This document shows, piece after piece, positions 25,952-30,106 of a stretch of DNA of 30,106 bases (position 1 is its first letter; each line of letters starts with the position of its first letter). The DNA lies in contig DATCXQ010000030.1 in the NCBI GenBank assembly GCA_036565725.1, positions 1-30,106 of the forward strand. Direction: 5' to 3'. A model generated the notes under the pieces. The model searched no databases. It had not been told where the DNA came from and saw nothing but the letters and a program-made list of their open reading frames with translations. Both the position numbers and the translations under genes were made by a program. This stretch comes from JAJVID01 sp036565725. GTDB taxonomy: Bacteria; Acidobacteriota; Blastocatellia; RBC074.

Positions 25952-26049
25952 TCTTCGACGCGCTACTATTAGAACTTTGCGCTCTCGGCGCGATTGTTGC
26001 CGCCGCGTTGGGCTGGGCGCTTTATCCGTTTGGAAAGGGGAAGCGATGA
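25948..26049 (+). CDS. Small phage-like membrane peptide 3
   Basis: Thirty-three residues dominated by one hydrophobic helix (LLELCALGAIVAAALGWAL) ending in a basic GKGKR. It overlaps both neighbours by ATGA. Too short for a family call. Confidence 0.5.
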   Translation: MIFDALLLELCALGAIVAAALGWALYPFGKGKR

Positions 26050-26294
26050 AGAAATGGAGACTGACAAGGTGGAACGTGATGCGCTGGATTGCGTGTAGCC
26101 TAATGTTTCGCTTTTACCCTGCCTTACCTCTACGCTTGCAAGCTTGGCTATGGAATGAGGTGATGGGGCCGTTTTACTTTTATATGCATAGGACGCTTGA
26201 TACTCGGCCTGAGTTAAAGTGGCTGGCAATACAAAATAGCAACACGGTAACAGATCAGGAGTGGAGCAATGATAGTAATCGTAGTAGCAAGTGA
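26046..26294 (+). CDS. Small phage-like protein 4
   Basis: Eighty-two residues starting MKKWRLTRWNVMRWIACSLM, then LPLRLQAWLWNEVMGPFYF and a polar C-terminus ending NSNTVTDQEWSNDSNRSSK. Basic, aromatic-rich, possibly membrane-associated. ATG 26046 overlaps gene 3's stop. A frame open further upstream to 25977 is less likely because of the ATGA coupling. No family recognised. Confidence 0.6.
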   Translation: MKKWRLTRWNVMRWIACSLMFRFYPALPLRLQAWLWNEVMGPFYFYMHRTLDTRPELKWLAIQNSNTVTDQEWSNDSNRSSK

Positions 26295-26325
26295 TAGCCA
26301 GTTTTGGGACGACGGCGCGCAGTGC
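26269..26325 (+). pseudogene. 5' end of a fifth phage-like gene, truncated
   Basis: ATG 26269 has AGGAG seven bases upstream, inside the end of gene 4. It reads MIVIVVASDSQFWDDGAQ, then passes into sequence that is the reverse of a methyltransferase gene. The frame stays open to 26457 but the later part is a shadow. The true 3' part of this gene is absent. Confidence 0.45.
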
Positions 26326-26763
26326 GTATTCGTGTCCCGCCTCTTCCGCTTTCCGCCGCGAAGATTCGTCAAAATCCAGAACGAAGGTTTCGCGCACCCG
26401 CGGCTCCGCCTCACGAACCGTGTTCAGCATCCAGTCATGCCCCCCACCGACGTCTAAAGCTGAAATCGAGTCCCCGGGAACGCTTCGCAGGATCTTGCGA
26501 AACATCCGTTTTTCGAGCATGTCTTTAATCCTGTATAAGAATGATTGGTTGAAGTCGGAGCCTGCCGAGTAGTAGTTCTTCGGGTATATCTCATGTAGCC
26601 GATCAACCGGAGGGGTACGCAAAAAGACAGTTGAACATTCGCTGCAGCGCAAATATGTAAAGGTCTCGGAGGTAGTGAAATACTCTAAGTCCCTGGCCTG
26701 GGCGAAGAACGTTGCGTCCCGATTGTTACAGACGGGGCACACGTCCTGATTCGATTGTATCAT
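26326..26763 (-). pseudogene. SAM-dependent methyltransferase, C-terminus lost
   Basis: About 146 recognisable codons. An N-terminal zinc ribbon (CPVC near 9-12, CSEC near 40-43) and the SAM motif ALDVGGGHDWML near 102 are followed by VLDFDESSRRKAEEAGHEY. The usual continuation with the acidic motif and the DLIxxxxxIEH region is missing; the frame instead continues into antisense of the phage-like genes to 25969. ATG 26763 overlaps the desaturase stop by ATGA, so the two were cotranscribed. The remaining part lacks half the methyltransferase fold. Confidence 0.7.
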
Positions 26764-27728
26764 TTCAAAAACTCCCGCAAAGCCCGCCAGTAGGTAGTCC
26801 GGTTCTCTTCGATCGTTTCAGCATACGGGGTTTGCAGAATGAATTTCTCCACCGCATCGAACTGTGTGTAGGAGATGACCGGGTCCCAATGATGGAGAAG
26901 GTGGCGGTTGAAGCCTGCGGCGCCGAAACTCCTTGAAAAGAGATCGTTCCCGAATATCCGATTCTCGGCCCCATGGTCGACGGAACTGTAATCAATTGTT
27001 TCGCAGGCATTATAGGAACGATGTTCAATGGTTTGTCGAATTCGGTTGAAAATCGGATAAAACGAGAAGAACCCTATCAACCACATCAGGCCAGTCAGAG
27101 GGTATCCAGAAACAAGTAGTGCGAGAGAAACTCCCAGATGTACCAGACCTGCAATTGCCAGAGCTGATCTGCTGTTTGCAGGCTTCGAGTGGGCCCTTAC
27201 TTCCTTTTTGAAGTAACGGTAAAGTACGTTTAGTTGATACCGGCCAACCAGATCCCCGACTAGCGTCCTGAGTTTCAAAGGCTCAAAGTAGGAGGTTTCA
27301 GTATCTTCAGGCGTCCCGAGGTTCGCATGGTGGAGCCAATGAGTTCTTCGGTAGCTTTTGATCTCCAACCCTGTTAGCGACCCTATTAGCAGGTTTGCGG
27401 CTCGATCATTATATTTGCAATTAGAAAGGATGTTGTAATGTGTCGCCTCGTGAAAGAAGCATAAAAGATAATGAAGCCAAAAACCCGCCCATAGCGACCC
27501 CGCCGGCAGAATCGGCAGGAAAAAATATCTTCGTCGCTGAAGCCAAAATTCGATTGAGGCGAAAACCATTAAGCCTGCGGCCAGCATGAAATATGCGTAG
27601 CCGATGTCGAACCACACTTTTTTATATCGAGGGTTAAGACTCGAACGATAGTCTCCCCATTTCTGGTTGGCTTTATTCTCTATTCGATTCAGCTTCGGCG
27701 CGCCATTCAAAATTGCCGGCAATCCCAT
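26760..27728 (-). CDS. Membrane fatty-acid desaturase
   Basis: A 322-residue membrane di-iron enzyme. The histidine boxes are HEATHYN (HxxxH type), HWLHH, and HLLHHWDP near the C-terminus. Hydrophobic segments at YAYFMLAAGLMVFASIEFWL, LWAGFWLHYLLCF, LAIAGLVHLGVSLALLVSGY and LMWLIGFFSFY fit the four-helix family. It introduces a double bond or hydroxyl group into a lipid chain; exact substrate unknown. Length is normal. It precedes the truncated methyltransferase with a 4-base overlap. Confidence 0.88.
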   Translation of the reverse strand: MGLPAILNGAPKLNRIENKANQKWGDYRSSLNPRYKKVWFDIGYAYFMLAAGLMVFASIEFWLQRRRYFFLPILPAGSLWAGFWLHYLLCFFHEATHYNILSNCKYNDRAANLLIGSLTGLEIKSYRRTHWLHHANLGTPEDTETSYFEPLKLRTLVGDLVGRYQLNVLYRYFKKEVRAHSKPANSRSALAIAGLVHLGVSLALLVSGYPLTGLMWLIGFFSFYPIFNRIRQTIEHRSYNACETIDYSSVDHGAENRIFGNDLFSRSFGAAGFNRHLLHHWDPVISYTQFDAVEKFILQTPYAETIEENRTTYWRALREFLK

Positions 27729-27969
27729 AAAACACTCTTGATGCGCAATGTTTGTTGGCGTAACGAGGGGCGAATTCTACCTGAGGCCAGGCGTTTTGCA
27801 TAGATTTGATCTGGACATTCAGCGTGGCGCTCCGATAGAATCCGCCCTCTTTCAAATACCCCCCTTATATAATTGCCCCCGAGCGCGAACGCCAGGAGCC
27901 GAGGCATTCCTAAGCCTTGTTCCGAGAGGCAATTAACGCTTCAATTAACGCACTAAATTAAGAGGAGAT

Positions 27970-28689
27970 ATGGCTCAAGAGAGTTTGGTGTTGACGGCTA
28001 CACTCAATCAACTCGCCGAACTTGATCGTTACAATCATTGGATATACGAACACATATCCCACGCGCTTGGACGGCGCGTGATCGAGGTCGGGGCAGGTAC
28101 AGGCAACATCACGCAATTCCTCTGCGCCGAAGGGCGGGAAGTGATGGCAACCGATGTCGTGCCTAGTTACCGAATCGAACTGGAACAGTTGTTCGCCGGT
28201 CGTCCGAATGTGCGCGTGGGAAAGTTTGATCTGACGATGAAAGCGCCTGATGAGTTCGTCGCCGATCCTTTCGATTCGATCGTCTGTTTGAATGTGCTCG
28301 AACATATCGAGGACGATCTTTTCGCGCTGGCGCAAATGCGGGATGCGCTCTCGGCGGAAGGGAATCTGGCTCTGCTAGTGCCGGCGCACCGGTTTCTTTA
28401 CGGCGCGTTCGACCGCGCCGTCGGCCATTTTCGCCGCTACGAGAAGCGCGAATTGGCCGATAAGCTGAAGAAGACCGGCTTCGCTGTGCGCGAAATGAAA
28501 TTTTTCAGTCTCGCCGCCACTTTACCATGGCTCATCAATGGGCGGTTGCTCAAACGCGATTACATCCCGGCGGGACAGGCCAATCTCGCAAACCTCCTCG
28601 TGCCGCTGCTTAAACTCGAACGTTTGATCGGCCCGCCGTGCGGCCTGTCATTGATTGTGATTGCGCAGAAAGTTAGTGAAAAGATGTAG
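27970..28689 (+). CDS. Class I SAM-dependent methyltransferase
   Basis: A 239-residue methyltransferase, apparently intact. SAM motif I is VIEVGAGTGNITQFL (about 38-52), then ATDVVPS, DSIVCLNVLEHIEDD for the acidic post-I/IV region, and GNLALLVPAH. The C-terminal half (YGAFDRAVGHFRRYEKREL) is typical of methyltransferases in surface-polysaccharide loci. Soluble, no signal peptide. GAGGAGA sits just before ATG 27970. Divergent from the desaturase by 241 bases. Confidence 0.88.
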   Translation: MAQESLVLTATLNQLAELDRYNHWIYEHISHALGRRVIEVGAGTGNITQFLCAEGREVMATDVVPSYRIELEQLFAGRPNVRVGKFDLTMKAPDEFVADPFDSIVCLNVLEHIEDDLFALAQMRDALSAEGNLALLVPAHRFLYGAFDRAVGHFRRYEKRELADKLKKTGFAVREMKFFSLAATLPWLINGRLLKRDYIPAGQANLANLLVPLLKLERLIGPPCGLSLIVIAQKVSEKM

Positions 28690-28690
28690 A

Positions 28691-28711
28691 TTAACCCTGG
28701 TCTTGGGTTAA
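28691..28711. repeat. Perfect 7-base-pair hairpin
   Basis: TTAACCC (28691-28697) and GGGTTAA (28705-28711) with a 7-base loop, one base after the methyltransferase stop. No T-run. It could mark an RNA end or attenuate the YfhO-like gene. Confidence 0.5.
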
Positions 28712-28735
28712 GTTATGCGGTGGAAATTTGGAGTT

Positions 28736-30106
28736 ATGAAAGACCTTTCGGCAAAAGGCCCGCGGGGCGAATTCGAGAGCGATCACTCAACACCAGACGA
28801 TTACTTATTGGAAAAAGAGCGCGCAGGCCTCCCGGCTCGCATCGTGACCGCCGCCGCGCTGATCCTGATCCCGCTCCTCTATTTCTTCCCGGCGGTGATC
28901 GGCAAGATTACTCTCGTCCCGGGCGACGGATTGACGCAGAACCTCGGCGTCCGCATCTTGATCGGGCAGATGCTGCGGGACGGCTATCTCCCTCTCTGGA
29001 ACCCTTACATCTTCGCCGGTACGCCATTGCTGGCCAGCGTCTATCCGGGCGCGCTCTACCCGCCGAACTGGCTCTTCGCCCTGTTCTCGCCCGCGACGGC
29101 GATGAACGTCGTCGTGATCACCACCTACCACCTGACGATCGTCGGGACTTACCTCTATGGGCGGCGCATCGGCATGACGAGAGTGGGGGCTTTGGTGGCA
29201 GGCATCTCCTTCACCTTCGGCGGTTTTATGATGGCGCACATGGGGCACACCTCGCGGATCGCAGCGGCCGCCTGGATGCCCTGGATTCTGCTCGCGGTGG
29301 AGAATCTGTATTGCAGGTTGACGTGGCGTTGGGTGGCGCTGGGGGCGGCTTTCATCGCGCTGCAGCTTTTCGCGGGCGAGCCGCAGATGAATTTCTACAC
29401 CATATTGGTTTGCGGCGGCTACTTCCTGTTCTCGTTCTTTCGGCGCGAGGAGCGCGAGAGTCGGCGGAGGTTCCTGTTCGGGGCGGCGGTGATGTCTGTA
29501 TGCGGGGCGCTGATGTCGGCGGTTCAACTGCTGCCCGAACGCGAACTACTGCGGATGGGGGAGCGGGCTGAGATCAGCTACCAGTACTTCTCCGCCTATT
29601 CATTCCCGCCCGTGAACGCTCTGACGTTTATCTTTCCGTTCTTCTTCGGTGGGGCGCCGCTGCCACAGTCGAGGGTCCCGTACTGGGGAGTAGGGGTGAT
29701 GGACGAGACGAGCGGCTATTTCGGGCTGCTGACGCTGCTGCTGGCGCTGGTGGCGCTGTTCGGGTCGAGGAGACGATCGCTGGCGTCGTTCTGGGGGGTG
29801 GCGGCCGCGGTGTCGCTGGCGCTCTCGTTGGGCGACTACCTGCCGTTGGGATTGAATCGGGTTTTGTACGGATTGCCGGTCTACAGTCTGTTTCGAGCGT
29901 CAGGGCGGCACATGTACGAATTCACGTTCAGCATAGCGGTGCTCGGCGGGCTCGGGGCTAGTTACATCGCCCGGAGCGCGCCGGAGGCGTCCAAACGAGC
30001 GATGCGACTGGGCGCGCTTCTATTCGCGGCGATCGTTGTGGTGACGATCGTCGTCTATCGCTTCTTCGGCCAATACCTTCCGGCCGGGGACATGCCGCGG
30101 GTGGAG
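28736..30106 (+). CDS. YfhO-like multi-pass membrane protein, 3' end outside window
   Basis: 457 codons are present and it continues past the window. A soluble N-terminus (MKDLSAKGPRGEFESDHST) is followed by many membrane helices: IVTAAALILIPLLYFF, AMNVVVITTYHLTIVGTYLYG, SRIAAAAWMPWILLAVE, VALGAAFIALQLF, LTLLLALVALFG and others. Motifs LVPGDGLTQNLGVRI, LPLWNPYIFAGTPLLA and FAGEPQMNFYTI are typical of the YfhO/GT-C-like family linked to surface glycan synthesis. ATG 28736 or an in-frame ATG 28715 could be the start. A long ORF in another frame over 28720-29571 is a shadow. Confidence 0.85.
   Translation, partial: MKDLSAKGPRGEFESDHSTPDDYLLEKERAGLPARIVTAAALILIPLLYFFPAVIGKITLVPGDGLTQNLGVRILIGQMLRDGYLPLWNPYIFAGTPLLASVYPGALYPPNWLFALFSPATAMNVVVITTYHLTIVGTYLYGRRIGMTRVGALVAGISFTFGGFMMAHMGHTSRIAAAAWMPWILLAVENLYCRLTWRWVALGAAFIALQLFAGEPQMNFYTILVCGGYFLFSFFRREERESRRRFLFGAAVMSVCGALMSAVQLLPERELLRMGERAEISYQYFSAYSFPPVNALTFIFPFFFGGAPLPQSRVPYWGVGVMDETSGYFGLLTLLLALVALFGSRRRSLASFWGVAAAVSLALSLGDYLPLGLNRVLYGLPVYSLFRASGRHMYEFTFSIAVLGGLGASYIARSAPEASKRAMRLGALLFAAIVVVTIVVYRFFGQYLPAGDMPRVE

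Larger units (their letters stand above)
25392..26325. mobile_element. Phage-like segment between two truncated genes
   Basis: About 930 bases with a terminator, a perfect TATAAT, a tRNA-like sequence, four tiny genes overlapping by ATGA and the start of a fifth. On the left it cuts a GT2 gene, on the right a methyltransferase gene on the other strand; neither continues on the far side. The compact layout is phage-like. No recombinase is present, and boundaries are set by where the flanking protein similarity ends (plus or minus some tens of bases). A metagenomic assembly join is the alternative explanation. Confidence 0.6.

Noticed and set aside
27868..27873. TATAAT upstream of the methyltransferase at 27970
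   Set aside because: No acceptable -35 at 16-18 bases; recorded here but not called as a promoter.
28720..29571. 283-codon plus-strand ORF
   Set aside because: Different frame of the YfhO-like gene; very Arg-rich, while the true frame has clear membrane helices and YfhO motifs.

Overview
The window is a high-GC bacterial chromosome segment. I infer Acidobacteriota, possibly class Blastocatellia. The basis is gene content only: a split PyrD/PyrK dihydroorotate dehydrogenase, an ECF-like sigma factor paired with a kinase carrying TolB-like and TPR domains, a large TolB-propeller amidohydrolase, DUF1080 and TAT-exported isomerase-like proteins, and many short inverted repeats between genes. No rRNA or phylogenetic marker is present, so the assignment is tentative.

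Positions 1-8054 form a divergent pyrimidine-synthesis cluster. On the minus strand are pyrK, a Nudix hydrolase and pyrD (cut by the window edge). On the plus strand are a DUF1499 protein, pyrR, pyrB and pyrC. PyrR carries an N-terminal ClpX-type C4 zinc finger, which ordinary PyrR lacks. Between pyrB and pyrC lies about 2.2 kb of foreign DNA. It holds the first 36 codons of a tyrosine-recombinase-like gene, four small minus-strand genes with terminator-like hairpins nearby, and a decayed excisionase-like gene. I read it as the remains of an integrative element.

Positions 8160-15358 hold a secreted propeller-amidohydrolase, a transmembrane Ser/Thr kinase with TolB-like and TPR domains, and an ECF-type sigma factor. 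A 47-base block occurs just upstream of both the sigma gene and the kinase gene (38 of 47 bases identical), suggesting a shared, possibly autoregulated promoter. Positions 15579-17145 hold a small exported protein whose start site is tandemly duplicated and a TAT-exported xylose-isomerase-like protein. The stop codon of the latter lies inside a 107-base MITE-like repeat.

Positions 17281-22491 are a two-gene operon: a TIR protein followed by a STAND NTPase with coiled coils, a membrane segment and a WD40 region. It resembles NLR-like biological conflict (defence) systems. A small membrane protein and a DUF1080 protein follow at 22712-24173.

Positions 24423-30106 are a cell-surface or lipid-glycan region: two GT2 glycosyltransferases, two SAM methyltransferases, a fatty-acid desaturase and a YfhO-like membrane protein (cut by the window edge). 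The second glycosyltransferase and the first methyltransferase are both truncated where they face each other. Between them sits about 0.9 kb of phage-like DNA with a terminator, a tRNA-like sequence and a chain of tiny genes overlapping by ATGA.
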